Source of the DNA: Spongilla lacustris
Taxonomy: Eukaryota; Porifera; Demospongiae; Spongillida; Spongillidae
Direction: 5' to 3'
Length of the DNA stretch: 64,000 nucleotides
Assembly (NCBI GenBank): GCA_949361645.1
Contig: OX442422.1
Coordinates: 4,165,137 to 4,229,136, forward strand
Position numbers and translations under genes: made by a program. Shown piece after piece: positions 44,793 through 56,964 of the stretch (positions within the stretch are counted from its first letter, which is position 1; the number at the start of each line of letters is the position of its first letter). The notes beneath the pieces were generated by a model, which searched no databases, had not been told where the DNA came from, and saw only the letters and a program-made list of their open reading frames with translations.

Positions 44793-45724
44793 CTTAGAGA
44801 ATGTTTGTATATACTTGTTTAATAGGAAATGGAGTGATGTCTAAGAATACTATGCACAGTCAAAATACATCCATAAGGACTAAGGTGTCCCTAGGGCCAA
44901 AGTCTATATCACATCAAGGAAGAGCTACAGCAAGCAGTATCTTGTACCATTCAATGAAATCAGGCTATTCCATTATATACCCCTACAGATGACAATGAAT
45001 GGGGTATAGGGAATATGTCCTGGGGGTGGTCATTTAAATGCCTGTACCAGGGGTTAGAATTAAGGTATATGAGGGGGCATTTACATGTCTGTCTCGGGTG
45101 GGGAGGGGGAGGGGATGGTGGTGAAGATATCATGTACGCTTGTCCAGGGTTGCTTGTATGGAATAGCCCAATTATTCAGCCATAGTTATGTTAAAAGGTA
45201 GTGGAATTGTTACATCTGACTAAGATCATAGATATTCTATGATGCCTTCATGCAATTAAGAGATCTTACAGTACATGATGCCATATGGAAGCGATGATCA
45301 TCATTACACGCATGTGAGTTTGGGTATGAGGCCAATCGAGATTTACTATACCCTATTTGTAAGATCATTTTTTAATTATATACAATCTAAATGGTTACAT
45401 AATTTTATTACAACAATACAGATAAATATATACAACGCAAATAATAACCTTAAGTACGGGTTACACAGGGATGCAAAAATTATATGTTGTTTATGTGCTA
45501 CTATGGACATTCTGGAGAATCAATGGGAGGGACTAGTCATCATGTGTGATGCTGCTGATGCCACCTAATATCAGTAAGCAAACTGAGAGCATCAGGGCCA
45601 AGAGTGCCAGAGGTCTCAATTTCAATTAAAAACTGTACATGTATCGATAGTATACATGTAGGCTTATTACTTGATGTTTTTAAAATCTTTAACATAAACC
45701 ATGAACATGGTTCATCATAAACCA
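44793..45724. other. Intergenic region before the satellite
   Basis: A plus-strand frame (45275-45568) has no recognisable domain. From 45640 onward words such as GTACATGTAT and TTTAAAATC appear, then the satellite begins. Confidence 0.45.
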
Positions 45725-46165
45725 TGAACACGGTAGATTAAATCTAAATGTATTAAACATACTGTCTATATAGATCTAGATTTACTAACTAGTAATGGTT
45801 TAATTATTAAAAGTCGTTGTAATGATTTTAATGATAGTACATGTATTGTGAATATCTCAAAGTAGTAAAATAATACTTATGGTTTAACATGGTTTAACAT
45901 AACCAAGAATATGGTATATTAAATCTAAAACCCTGAAACATACTATGTATATAGATCTAGATTTAGTAACTAGTAATGGTTAAATCATTAAAAGTCGTTA
46001 TTATGATTTTAAAGATAGTACATGTATTGTGAAAGTAGAAACAAAACATGGTTTAACATGGTTTATCATAAACCATGAACATGCTAGAATAAATCTAAAT
46101 GTATTAAACATACTATCTATCTATATCTAGATTTACTAACTAGTAATGGTTTCATTATTAAAAGT
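45725..46165 (-). repeat. Satellite block, reverse orientation
   Basis: Monomers of the 170-180-bp satellite read in reverse relative to the main array: TAAACCATGAA…, AGATCTAGATTTACTAACTAG, TAATGGTTTAATTATTAAAA, GTACATGTATTGTGAATATC. Three monomers are present. Confidence 0.85.
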
Positions 46166-46430
46166 CGTTATTTTTTTATTTTTAATTTTTTTAATGATTT
46201 AATTTTTGTTATACAAGATACAATTTAGGACATACAAAATACACGAGAACATGACCAAAACTAAATAACACATCAGAAACAATCTTGAGGGCAATATCTG
46301 GACATTATAGCCCTCACATTAGCCCTTACTAGGTTCAGATTGAGCCGGCCATACAGCTCTGATAGAACGGCAGATTTGGGCCTTGATGATGTTATGGCTA
46401 GGCGAGAGGCTATACTCGAAAATTAATGTT
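46166..46430 (-). pseudogene. Extremely 5'-truncated non-LTR retrotransposon copy in satellite
   Basis: On the minus strand the words SIASRLAITSSRPKSAVLSE and LYGRLNLNLVRANVRAIMSR are the last residues of the retrotransposon family described at 2.2 kb. They are followed by a short 3' UTR and a tail of A with interspersed T (rc of 46166-46200). Only about 260 bp were inserted. Flanking sequence is satellite on both sides. Confidence 0.8.
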
Positions 46431-46860
46431 AGAACATGTATTGTGAATATCTCAAAATAGAAATAACACTTATGGTTTAACATGGCTTATCATAAACCAT
46501 GAGCATGCTAGAATAAATCTAAATGTATTAAACATAGTATCTATTTAGATCTAGATTTGATAACTAATAATCGTTTAATTATTAAAAGTCCTATTTATGA
46601 TTGTAATGATAGTACATGTAATCTAATTTAATCTAGCATGTCATAAGTGTTATTTATACTTTGAGATATTCACAATACATGTACTATCATTAAAATCATA
46701 ATAGCGACTTTCACAATACATGTACTATCATTAAAATCATAATAACAACTTTTAATAATTAAAACATGCTAGATTAAATCTAAATGTATTAAACTTACTA
46801 TCTATATAGATCTAGATTTACAAATTACCTAATGGTTTAATATTATTAAAAGTCGTGATG
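46431..46860. repeat. Satellite block with an orientation switch
   Basis: Reverse-orientation monomer to about 46620, then a forward stretch (CATAAGTGTTATTTATACTTT, ATTCACAATACATGTACTATC repeated twice) to about 46765, then reverse again. The switches mark rearrangement within the array. Confidence 0.8.
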
Positions 46861-47835
46861 CGCCAGAATGATTGGAAAGAACCGCAAGTGTAGATATTAG
46901 TTCAGTGTACATGTAGCTTAGTATTTAGTTTTTTGCATTGTATTCCTCATATATATTAATTATGTTGTTGTTATTATTATTATTTCATGGAAAATACAAC
47001 AGCAGTATTAGTTATTACATATCATTACACTACATATAAACTATGCATGTACTGCATGTACAGTTCCACTCTAAAGCTACACTGTTTACCCTGGAACGCA
47101 TCTTCTGGACACGATTGCCCTAGCTACTGACCTCATTAATGATGTATTCAACCGCCCATAAATCTCAGTCAAGACCTTTGCCTTGGGGCAGTGCAGGGAG
47201 GTAGAGAGGATGGAAGCTAGTCTAGCAAAGGTGTTCTGGGCTTCTTTACCCCAGTTCCCATACGATTCCACTGCCAGAGGAACACATACCCACCCTAGCT
47301 CCTGTCACTTCGGGTCATTGGAAGAGTGCTTTCGGCACTCTGCTTTGTGAGCTGCAACACCTCATAAGATACAGGGATAGGGGGCTGCTGCACTCTTTCA
47401 CTACGGTACCCATTCTTTCATGGCTGTGAATTTCATGAATGCAGGCTGCAACACCCTCTGAATTACACGCGTCATGCAAAGTGGCAGGAGTGAGTGGGGA
47501 GATAACAGTAACATCGAAGGCTGCTGGCTTTGTCCTTTCCCAAGCATCGACTAGCACATCAGCTGGACGGGAACTACTCTGGACTCTTGAAAGGCCTTGA
47601 CCAATCTCCACTCTTACAGATAGGTGAGCACGACGACAAAACTCTGCAAAGATGTTTCGCAGGTGATTGTGTCTTATGACAACATCCCCACCATGTCTGC
47701 ATGATACTGCATGATGTCCGAGAGGATCCAAAGTGATATCAGGGCAGAATGGGCACACTGATTGAACAGAAGAGTTCATACCTAGCCACCACAACACTGC
47801 AATTTGGAACTATGCTGGATCAAGATGCATATAAT
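46857..47835 (-). pseudogene. Non-LTR retrotransposon 3' fragment (endonuclease domain)
   Basis: Minus-strand coding begins near HLDPA at about 47830, continues through FCPDITLDPLGHHAVSC (zinc knuckle), GGDVVIRHNHLRN, RPADVLVDAW and AAFDVTVISPLTP, shifts frame near 47320, and finishes with LAVESYGNWGKEA…YGRLNTSLMR at 47086. The 3' UTR runs to about 46857. It contains one stop (in place of a residue after HLDPA) and at least one frameshift. It is the same family as at 2.2 kb and is inserted in satellite. Confidence 0.85.
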
Positions 47836-48408
47836 TTTAATAATAGTGACTATCTCAAATTAGAATTAACTATATGGTTTAACATAGTTTATCATAAACC
47901 ATGAATATGGTATATTAAATCTAAAGCCCTTAATCATACTATCCAGATTTACTAACTAGTAATGGTTTAATTACTAAAAGTGGTTAATGATAGTACATGT
48001 ATTGTGAATTATCTAAAAGTAGAAATAACACATGGTTTAACATGATTTATCATAAACCATGAACATGCTGAGTTAAGTCTAAATGTATACTATCTATATT
48101 CATGATACGGCACAAATTCTATATGAGAGTTACTGCCATAACTCTCGATAGATCTAAATTTACTAACTAGTTTAATTATTAAAAGTCGTTATTGTGAATT
48201 TAATGATAGTTGATATGCTGTGAAATCTCAGAGTAGAAATAATACTTACGGTTTAACATGGTTTGTCATAAACCTTTAAACATGCTTCTAGAATAAATCT
48301 AATTGTATTAAACATACTATCTACATAGATCTAGATTTAATAACTAGGAATGGTTTAATTATTAAAAGGATAGTAGAAATAACACTTATGGTTTATGGTT
48401 TACATGGT
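47836..48408 (-). repeat. Satellite block, reverse orientation
   Basis: About three monomers in reverse orientation. One is interrupted at 48110-48160 by a short insert with TATGAGAGTTACTGCCATAACTCTCG, the hairpin word of the repeat at 39.5-40.2 kb. Confidence 0.85.
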
Positions 48409-49872
48409 CTCCTTCCTACATGCCCAATGTATAGCACCTTCCTTCCCCCCCAAATAACCAAAATAGATTATTGGCTTAGCTTCATTGTGCACGCTGCCAC
48501 TAAACACACACAACCACTTACAACAACCACAACAAGATGATCACAGCCACCAAGGCTTGATCCAACCACACAGCATTACAAAACACCACACAGCATTACA
48601 AAACACCACACAGCATTACAAAACATCACACAACCCTTAGAGCAGGGCCACAAACAAAATTTGATTTAGAGGGGGTGGGCCCACACCCCCTCACGGAAAA
48701 AACCCACAGTGAGGAAAAACCCATCTTTTTGGGAGAAAACCTCAAAGCAGGAAAAATAACCCAACAATCGCTCTGCAAACAGGTACACACACTATTAGTT
48801 CATAGAAAGATCCAGCCAGTCTTCAAGGTCTAATGGCTGATCAAGTGTTGCCCCTATAGGACAGATAAAACACCATCAAACCAAACAACAAGAAAAAGTT
48901 TGCAGCACATGCACGCAAGCTTAGAATGAACACTGATACTATAGTACCAGCCTTTTAAACCCCCAAACACGTGGCCAAATCACATGCTATACAACCAATC
49001 ACATTTGGGAGGGAGCTAAATTTCTGCCCAATTCACCGTGTTCAAACGTCAGAAATGTATATCTCCCTCCCACATGCCCAATGTATAGCACCTTCCTTCC
49101 CCCCAAATAACCAAAATAAAATATTGGTTTAGCTTCATTGTGCACGCTGCCACCAAACATGCACAACCACTAAGATGCTTAAATGCACAACCACTAAGAT
49201 GCTTAAATGCCCAATTGCTTATAACCTCCAGATGCCTTTCCACTGAATCTTTTACATAACCGTCCTTGGCTGTTTCGGACTTCCAACGACCATGATGCTT
49301 GAATAGCCTGTCCTCTGCACTTTGCATTAGCTGCTGCAGTGGCCCAGCCTGCCCGAAGGCTGTGCATGCTAAACAAAGTGGGGTCATAACCTAACTGTGA
49401 GATTTTGCTTAGACTTAGTGTAACTTAGCTCCCCAGTCTTCCTCAATCGCTCTCCGGCTTTTGTTGGAGTTACTCCACGAAACACAAATCCTTTTTGTGT
49501 GCTTTCCAATTCCCCCATATGGAAATATCTTTCCATCATGGCTACTGGGCAGGTTGGCAAACCTGTACGTGCAATGACTAGGGATACTCCATCCCGATAT
49601 TGATTGGTCTTACTAGATTGTACCCTAACCACCATGCTCTCACTATTGAAGGTGATGTCATCACACTTCAGTTTAACTAACTCGTCACAGCGCATGAACC
49701 CAGCAAAGGCCAACAGACACACTGCCAACAACCTGATCTCAGTCAGGGATGGGTCTGGCCCAGCTGCCTCCACCATGGCCTTGAGCATGTCGGCCGTGAT
49801 AGGTTCCTTGCAAACTTTTGGTCTAGCCAATGTGCGCTTTAAACCTTCCAAGGTGGTTTGCACTAATGGTAA

Positions 49873-49903
<31 letters not shown>

Positions 49904-50505
49904 CTGCAGCCCTGCCAGTCCATGCAACCACAAAAGAGCATGTACTTTCTCCTCTACTGCTGCCTTAGACCCTGTGGACTCACTGAGGTGCTGCATGTAC
50001 AGCACCAGATGGACTTCCTTTACAGGAAAACTTGGCACCCCTTGTCTTGCATCAGCCCAGACCTTCCATCGCCGATATGCACCAAGATACTTCTTTGAAG
50101 TGCTGTCTGCCCTACTCTTTAGCACTGTTGCAGGTAGTGCCTGGGCAAGCCTCCGTAACTCAGGCTCCACTAGATTGCTGAGCAATGGCCACATGCCTGA
50201 GGAGAATATTTCTGCAGAAGAGAAAGGGCTGCGGTAAGTCATGCCAGTATGCTTAATCAACACAAACACTGGTATGTCACAGCCACCGAGGCCTGACCAT
50301 ACCCACCAATAACCTTTCCACCGAGGATCGGAAACTGCCACAACAAATACTGGTATGTCACTGCCACCGAGGCCTGACTGTACCCACCAGTAACCTTTCC
50401 ACCAAGGATCGGAAACTGCAACATGCCCCTAGCCACCGAGGCAGGGAATCACCAGCCTCTAAAGCTGACAATTACACACATATAACCACTACTGAAAATA
50501 CACAT
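48409..50505 (-). mobile_element. 5'-truncated DIRS-like retrotransposon, copy 1
   Basis: A minus-strand element inserted in satellite. It carries a broken tyrosine recombinase (50341-49063) and two direct repeats of about 110 bp starting at 48409 and 49063 (both with CATGCCCAATGTATAGCACC), 654 bp apart. This equals the arrangement in copy 2 (656 bp) and corresponds to the B1-A2-B2 part of split direct repeats known from PAT/Ngaro-type elements. Upstream of the recombinase an 81-bp unit occurs twice (50268-50430). The reverse transcriptase is absent. Confidence 0.85.
49150..50341 (-). pseudogene. Tyrosine recombinase of DIRS-like copy 1, broken
   Basis: Protein pieces in three frames match the intact recombinase at 62.1-63.2 kb: SADSTSKKYLGAYRRWKVWA, then FMRCDELVKL with the first catalytic Arg, SSKTNQYRDG, MHSLRAGWATAAAN (His-x-x-Arg box) and LFKHHGRWKSETAKDGYV (His and nucleophile Tyr). 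The reading frame is lost at a 26-C run (49873-49898), which replaces the segment after LHGLAGLQPLGG, and again around 49385-49400 and after AAANA. The catalytic residues are still visible, so decay is moderate. Confidence 0.9.
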
Positions 50506-52345
50506 TTACTCTAGCATGTTCATGGTTTACGGTAAACCATGTTAAACCATAAGTGTTATTTCTACTTTGAGATATTCACAATACATGTACTATCATTAAA
50601 ATCACAATAACAACTTTTAATAATTAAACCATTACTAGTTAGTAAATCTAGATCTGTATAGATAGTGTGTGTAATACATTTAGATTTAATCTAGTATGTT
50701 CAGATATTCACGATACATGTGCTATCATAAAAATCATAATAACGACTGTTAATAATTAAACCATTACAAGTTAGTAAATCTAGATCTATTATATGTTTAA
50801 GAGTTTTGGATTTAATATGCCATATTCATAGTTTGTGATAAATCATGGTAAAACATAAGTGTTATTTGTACTTTGAGATATTTACAATACATGTACTATC
50901 ATTAAAATTGTAATAACCTCTTTTAATAATTAAACCATTACTAGTATCTATATGTTTAATACATTTCGATTTAATCTAGCATGTTCAAGGTTTATGATAA
51001 AAAGTGTTATTTCTACACTGAGATATTCACAATAGATGTACCATTTAAAAACTTTTAATAATTAATCCATTACTAGATAGTAAATCTACATCTATATGGA
51101 TAGTTTGTTTAAGGATTTTACACTTAACCTAGCATGTAATGTTTTATGATAAACCATGTTAAACCATAAGAATTATTTCTACACTGACAATACATGTAGT
51201 ACCATTAAAATAATAGTAACGACTTTTTATAATTAAACCATTACTAGTAAGTAAATCTAGATCTATGTGGATAGTATGTTTAAAGATTTTATATTTCATC
51301 TAGCATGTAATGGTTTATGATAAACCATGTTATACCATAAGTGTTATTTCTACACTGAGATATTCACTATACATGTAGTATCAATAAAATCATAATAACG
51401 ACTTTTTATAGTTAAACCATTACTAGTTAGTAAATCTAGATCTATATGGATAGTTCTTTTAAGGATTTGACACTTAATCTAGCATGTAATGGTTTATGAA
51501 AACCATAAGTGTTATTTCTACTTTGAGATATTCACAATACATGTACTATCATTAAAACCATAAAAACGACTTATAATAATTAAGCCATTAGTAATTTGTA
51601 AATCTAGATCTAAATAGATAGTATGGTTAAGATTTAATCTAACATTGAATCGTTTATTATAAACCATGCTAAACCATAAGTGTTATTTTTACACTGAGAT
51701 ATTCACAATAAATGTAGTACCATTAAAATCATAATGACGACACTTAATAACTAAACCATTTCTAGTAAGTAAATCTAGATTTATATAGATGGCATGTTTA
51801 AGGAGTTTAGATTTAATCTAGCATGTAATGGTTTATGATAAACCATAACTGTTATTTCTACATTGAGATATTCACAATACATGTAGTATCAATAAAATCA
51901 TAATCACAACTTTGAATAAATAAATCATTACTGGTTAGTAAATTTAGATCTATATGGATAGTATGTTGAAGGATTTTAGATTTAATCTAGCGTGTAATGG
52001 TTTATGATAAACCATGTTAAATCATAAGTATTATTTCTACATTGAGATATTCACAATACATGTAGTATCAATAGAATCATAATAGTGACTTTTTAATAAT
52101 TAAACCATTACTAGTTAGTAAATCTAGATCTATATGGATAGTTCTTTTAAGGATTTGACACTTAATCTAGCATGTAATGGTTTATGATAAACCATGTTAA
52201 ACCATATGTGTTATTTATATTCACAATAATGTAATATCATTAAAATCATACAAACTATATGGATATTATGTTTAAGAGTTTTAGATTTATTCTAGCATGT
52301 TCAAGGTTTATGATAAACCATGTGAAACCATAAGTGTTATTTCTG
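50506..52345 (+). repeat. Satellite array, forward orientation
   Basis: About eleven monomers. The monomer contains TAAATCTAGATCTATATGGA, TTTAATCTAGCATGTAATGG, the dyad TGGTTTATGATAAACCA, CATAAGTGTTATTTCTAC, GAGATATTCACAATACATGT, ATCATAATAACGACTTTT and AATTAAACCATTACTAGTTA. Spacing of the AATCTAGATCT word from 51251 onward is 180, 168, 171, 169 and 180 bases. Confidence 0.93.
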
Positions 52346-54480
52346 CGGAAGTTCAACTGCAAACACCCATACTCCATTCCCTGAGGGCTGTCATCAACAT
52401 TCTTGCTTCTGGCAAGGCTTGTCAACATTCCTTGCAGGAGGAAATCTAACAGCTCTCAACAAGTCAAAATCAGATGGCCCCTTTGACATTCATCCAATTG
52501 CAGTTGGAGAATCTTTGTGTCACCTTACTGGGAAATGTCTTTGTGCGATGGTTAAAGTAAAGGCTACTGATTTTTTTCATCCTTTCCAGTATGGTGTGGC
52601 TTGCCCATTTGGAGCAGAGAAGATAGCACATGGCCTGTGGGCATGTATTGATGAGCACTGGGGTGATGATGACTTTGCTGTGTTGTAGATGGACATGTGG
52701 AATGCCTTCAATGTGGTATCCCGGTAGTCACTCCTTTCCAAGTGTGCAGAGGTGCTACCTTGGGCAAGCTGGTGCTACAGCCAACAACCTTTTTTGTGGC
52801 ATCGCCTAGGGTGACTGAGATCTAAGTCTGGGGTGCAGCAAGGTGATCCTCTCGGTCCTCTGTTTTTCTCCCTTGTGCTGAATGTCCTAATTACAGCAAT
52901 TGCCAAGGATAGTGGTTGTCCTCTACTGTTCCATGCTCGGTATCTTGATGATGGTGCACTGGCTGGTCCAAGGTCATCCTTGTGTTCAGTCCTGAAATTG
53001 ATCCAAGAGCTGGGTCCTCCCTTAGGCCTTCACATTAACATCTCTAAGTGTGAGGTAATCAGCTGCAAGGGTTAAAGCTCATTTCCCCCTGAGATGAAAT
53101 GGTCGAGTGAGCCTAATTTGGATATTTTGGGAGTTCCTATTGGTACTGCTGACTTCTGCTCAGCCTTCATTAAAAAAAAAACACGTTGCTGTTAAACAAC
53201 TCCTGTCCAGTCTGGATTGACCCTCATGTGGCCTTTACACTCCTTCATATCTGTGGAGGTTTCTGTAAGCTTATCCATCTGGCTCACACTACACCTCCTT
53301 TGCATACCACAAAGGCCTTTGAAATTTTTGATGAGGATGTACATAAGTGCTTTGCACAATGTACTGCTGTGGACACATCCGATCATGCCTGGCACCAGAG
53401 TCTGAGTAGAGGTGGTCTGGGTCTGCGTTCCCTCGCACAACACTCCCCTGCAGCATACATTGCCACACTTTGTACCTCGGGTTTTGGCTCCCAGTCTCAG
53501 CACCACCTTGCCTCAGCAACTCATATGTTTAATTCTTTTCTACCATTGTCAGAGGCTATTAACTCAGAGGCACTTCTGTTGACTTCAGTCACCCAATAGA
53601 GCTTATCCTCCAAGCTGGATGACCACCTCTTCAAGGTTCTACTTGATATATCGATCCTCCATCGCTGACAAAGCTCGATTACTGTCTGTTTCCTCCCCTC
53701 ATGCAGGTTCATGGCTGTCTGTTACTCCTTCAGAAGATCTTGGACTCCATCTTGACCCCTCCCAATTAAAGGTTGCCATTAAGTGGTGGCTTGGCCTGGA
53801 CTTTCTTATGGTTCTTGCTGCTCACTGTGCCCTGAGATTGCCCTGGACCCACTTGGCCATCATGCTGTTACCTGCAAGAGGGGTGGTGATGTGGTTTCCC
53901 GCCACAAAAAAACTGCGTGATGTCCTTGCGGAGTCCTGCTGGTGAGCTCATCTGGGTGTCCAGGTGGAAATGGGTAATAATCTAACCAATCACAGCCACA
54001 CCCGTCCAGTTGACCTTTTAGTTCCAAATTGGGTCTTGGGCAAGCCAGCAGCATTTGACCTGTCTGTCACATCTCTGCTTAATCCTACAACTATTTTGGA
54101 AGCGAGTGTGACAACAGGAGAATAGCTGCACAGACCACTGAGCTGAGAAAGCACTCCTCCAATGACACCAAATGTAAGTAACTTGATTGGGTCTGTGTAC
54201 CATTGGTGGTGGAGTCATATGGAGCCTGGGGAAAGGAGGCTTTGGATTCTATCTCCCAGCTAGCTTCTCGACTAGCCACTTGCTCGTCCAAGACAAAGTC
54301 AGTGGTTCTCACCGAACTCTACGGGCGGCTGAACCTTCACCTGGTACAAGTTAATGTTATTGCCATCCTTTCTTGTAGCATCGGTCAAAGTGATTAGGGT
54401 AGCATTTTGTGTACATTGTTTATAGTCTAGTTGTATATGTTTATATATCATTATAATTATGTTGTATTGATATATTCACA
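52346..54480 (+). pseudogene. Non-LTR retrotransposon with RT and endonuclease domains, plus-strand copy
   Basis: Reverse transcriptase words in order: FHPFQYGVACPFGAEKIAHG, MWNAFNVVSR, GVQQGDPLGPLFFSLVLN, YLDDG (catalytic aspartates, the variant of FADD) and GLHINISKCEV. The thumb/linker follows (RGGLGLRSLAQHSPAAYIA), then a shifted zinc-knuckle/endonuclease part ending VVESYGAWGKEA…YGRLNLHLVQ at 54397. In-frame stops at 52686-52688 and 52725-52727 and several frameshifts make it dead. The 5' end starts inside the RT; both sides are satellite. The family is placed with elements having a C-terminal restriction-like endonuclease. Confidence 0.9.
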
Positions 54481-54860
54481 ATACATATACCATCATTAAA
54501 ATCATAATAACGACTTAATAATTAAATCATTAGTAATTTGTACATCTAGATCTATATAGATAGTATGTTTAATACATTTAGATGTAATCTAGCTTCATGG
54601 TTTATTATAAACCATGTTAAACTATAAGTGTTATTTCTGCTGTGAGATATTCACAATACATGTATCGTTGAAATCATAATAACAACTTTTAATAATTAAA
54701 CCGTTACTAGAAATCTAGATTATATAGAAAGTATGTTTAATACGTATAGATTTAATATACCATATTCATGGTTTATGATAAACCAAGTTAAACCATATTT
54801 GTTATTTCTACTTTGTGATATTCACAATACATGTACTATCTTAACAGTACACATACATAA
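54481..54860 (+). repeat. Satellite between two tail-to-tail retrotransposon copies
   Basis: Two monomers in forward orientation separate the 3' ends of the plus-strand copy (52346-54480) and the minus-strand copy (54861-56964). Confidence 0.9.
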
Positions 54861-56964
54861 AAGAAATTCTTAGGCAAATACACACAGAAGATCAGTAGTC
54901 CATTGCATCGACCTGCATGCCTGCCACCTGCAATGATCTTGCAAGGATAGCCCTGGCGTTTGCTCTCACAAGCACAATGCTCAGTCTGCCATATAGGTCC
55001 CCCAAAACATGGGATTTGCTACAGTTTGTGAGGATGGCTTCGTGCATGGCTATGCAGGAGAAAGCATTGCATGCCTCTTCACCCCAGGCTCTATATGTTT
55101 CCACTGCTAGTGGAATGCACTGCGAACCAAGCTCTGAACACTTTGTGTCATTTTGTTCATGTTTTCTTGATTCTGAAGCTTTTGCAGCTACCTCAGCAGA
55201 AGCCCCCACTTCAGAAACAATTTTGGGACTTAGCGGTGAAGTTACTGTGATGTCAAAAGCAGCAGTATCTTTAACTCCCCAACTTGACACTAGAATATCA
55301 GCAGGCCTAGTTCTGAGTTCACTACTGCCTAAACCACATCCTACCTCCAGGCGAGCAGGTAATGAGGCACGTTGACATGCGCTGAAGATGGTATTGCGAA
55401 GACGATTGTGTCCGTTTGTTACATCGCTTCCGTGTTTACAGGTGATGCTGTGATGACATAAAGGATCTAGTGCTTTCTCAGGGCACAAGGCACATAATGG
55501 AGTTGGAACATCAGTAGCACCATAAGGGCACAATCCGAGCCACCATTTTATGGCAGTGTGTAGCTCATTGGGATCTAGGTGGAGGCCCAGACTGACTGAT
55601 GGTGTAACTGTTAACCATGCAGCCGCATGTGGAGAGGATACTGACAGCAGTCTTGCCCTGTGAGCACAAGACATGGAATCAAAAAGAATAGGCTTCCAGC
55701 TTGTCTGAAAGGTTGTGTTGTGAGGGTTTATTGAGCAAGCAAGATTCAATGGAAATTGTGTCAGAGGACATGACGGAGAGATTGAAACAGTCAATTGATG
55801 ACGCCAGATGTGAGTGATTTGGGGAGGCACATTCAGAGTTGCACAGAGATGAAATGTATGCAGCTGTTGAGTGATGGGAAAGTGACCGAAGACCAAGCCC
55901 TCCTCTGTGCGGACTTAATTGAGCTTGAAGCCAGGATTGTTTTGTGATGTTAACACCAGTGCACTCAGAGAAACTTTCATGAATAAGGCGATCAAAGTGC
56001 TCAAAGGTTGCTGTTGCCATTGATGGTGGTGTGGTTCTAGCAACATATGCAAATTTATAAAAACCTGCACAAGAGCGGAGGAGAGTGAACGCAACATGTG
56101 GATCAATAGACCCAACTTTTTGTAAGTGAAATAGAAGGGTTGATGCGTTGAAATTTTAAAGCAGAGCAGAAATTAAAGTCTCCTATGGGAGTATCAAGTA
56201 ACTCAAATTTGGGGATGGAGGATGATGGAATTGAAATGGGGAACTGGGATAGGTCTCCAGCACCAAACAGTTCACATTTTTTTTACGTTAATGTGTAAAC
56301 CAAACGATGGCCCCTGCTGCTGGAGGACGGTGAGGGCTCTGTGGACTGACTGAGAATGGCCAGCAAGAACGCCATCATCGATGTACCAGCATTGTGAAAG
56401 AAGGTTTGAGCACTCCTTAACATCAGCAATAGATAACACTAATCTGTGAAGAACTAATGCAAAAAGAAAGGAACCAAGGGGGCCACCTTGATGAACACCC
56501 TGCTGTGAGGACAAAGTTCCCAATGTGTGCCATAATGAAGGGTGTTGACTGTAGCACCATGAGGCCCAGGGCAGTAATTCAGGAAAGTGTTCTGCAGTTA
56601 GAATTGATTGTCTAGAGACAAGGTTGAAAGCATTGGTGAGATCAACTTTTAGTAGAACAAAACCATCGTCTGTCCAATGGTTGTCTATCCATTGCCTTAC
56701 AGTGTGTATTACTTTCTCTGCACCATTGGGGCAGGCCACACCAAATTGGTAAGAGAGAAAGAAATCCATAGCCTTGCTTTTAAGTAACTGACATAGACAC
56801 TTTCCCGTTAGCCGCCTGAGGACCTCACCTACGGCAATGGGACGTACATCTGGTGGGCAGTTTGGTTTCAGCTTGGGTAGTGCTACCAGGGTCGCACCTG
56901 CAAGAAAGCGGGAAACCTCTTTGGGGGCCTTTCCTGCTGCCAGGTGATTAACAAGTTGTTTTAA
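54861..56964 (-). pseudogene. Non-LTR retrotransposon with RT and endonuclease domains, minus-strand copy
   Basis: Better preserved than its neighbour. The RT frame (56769-56272) has YQFGVACPNGAEKVIHTV, VDLTNAFNLVSR (first catalytic Asp), GVHQGGPLGSFLFALVLH, YIDDG and GLHINVKK. After frameshifts near 56270 and in 56020-55680 a long frame (55896-54892, 334 codons) carries CALCPEKALDPLCHHSITC (zinc knuckle), RTRPADILVSSWG and AAFDITVTSPLSP (restriction-like core), and ends in a tail like the other copies (YGRLSIVLVRANARAILARS). GHHAL-type histidine is partly replaced (CHHS). The 5' end is truncated within the RT, at nearly the same place as in the plus-strand copy. Confidence 0.9.

Noticed and set aside
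53192..53519. Antisense ORFs across the plus-strand retrotransposon copy
   Set aside because: They overlap clearly recognisable sense RT/linker sequence.
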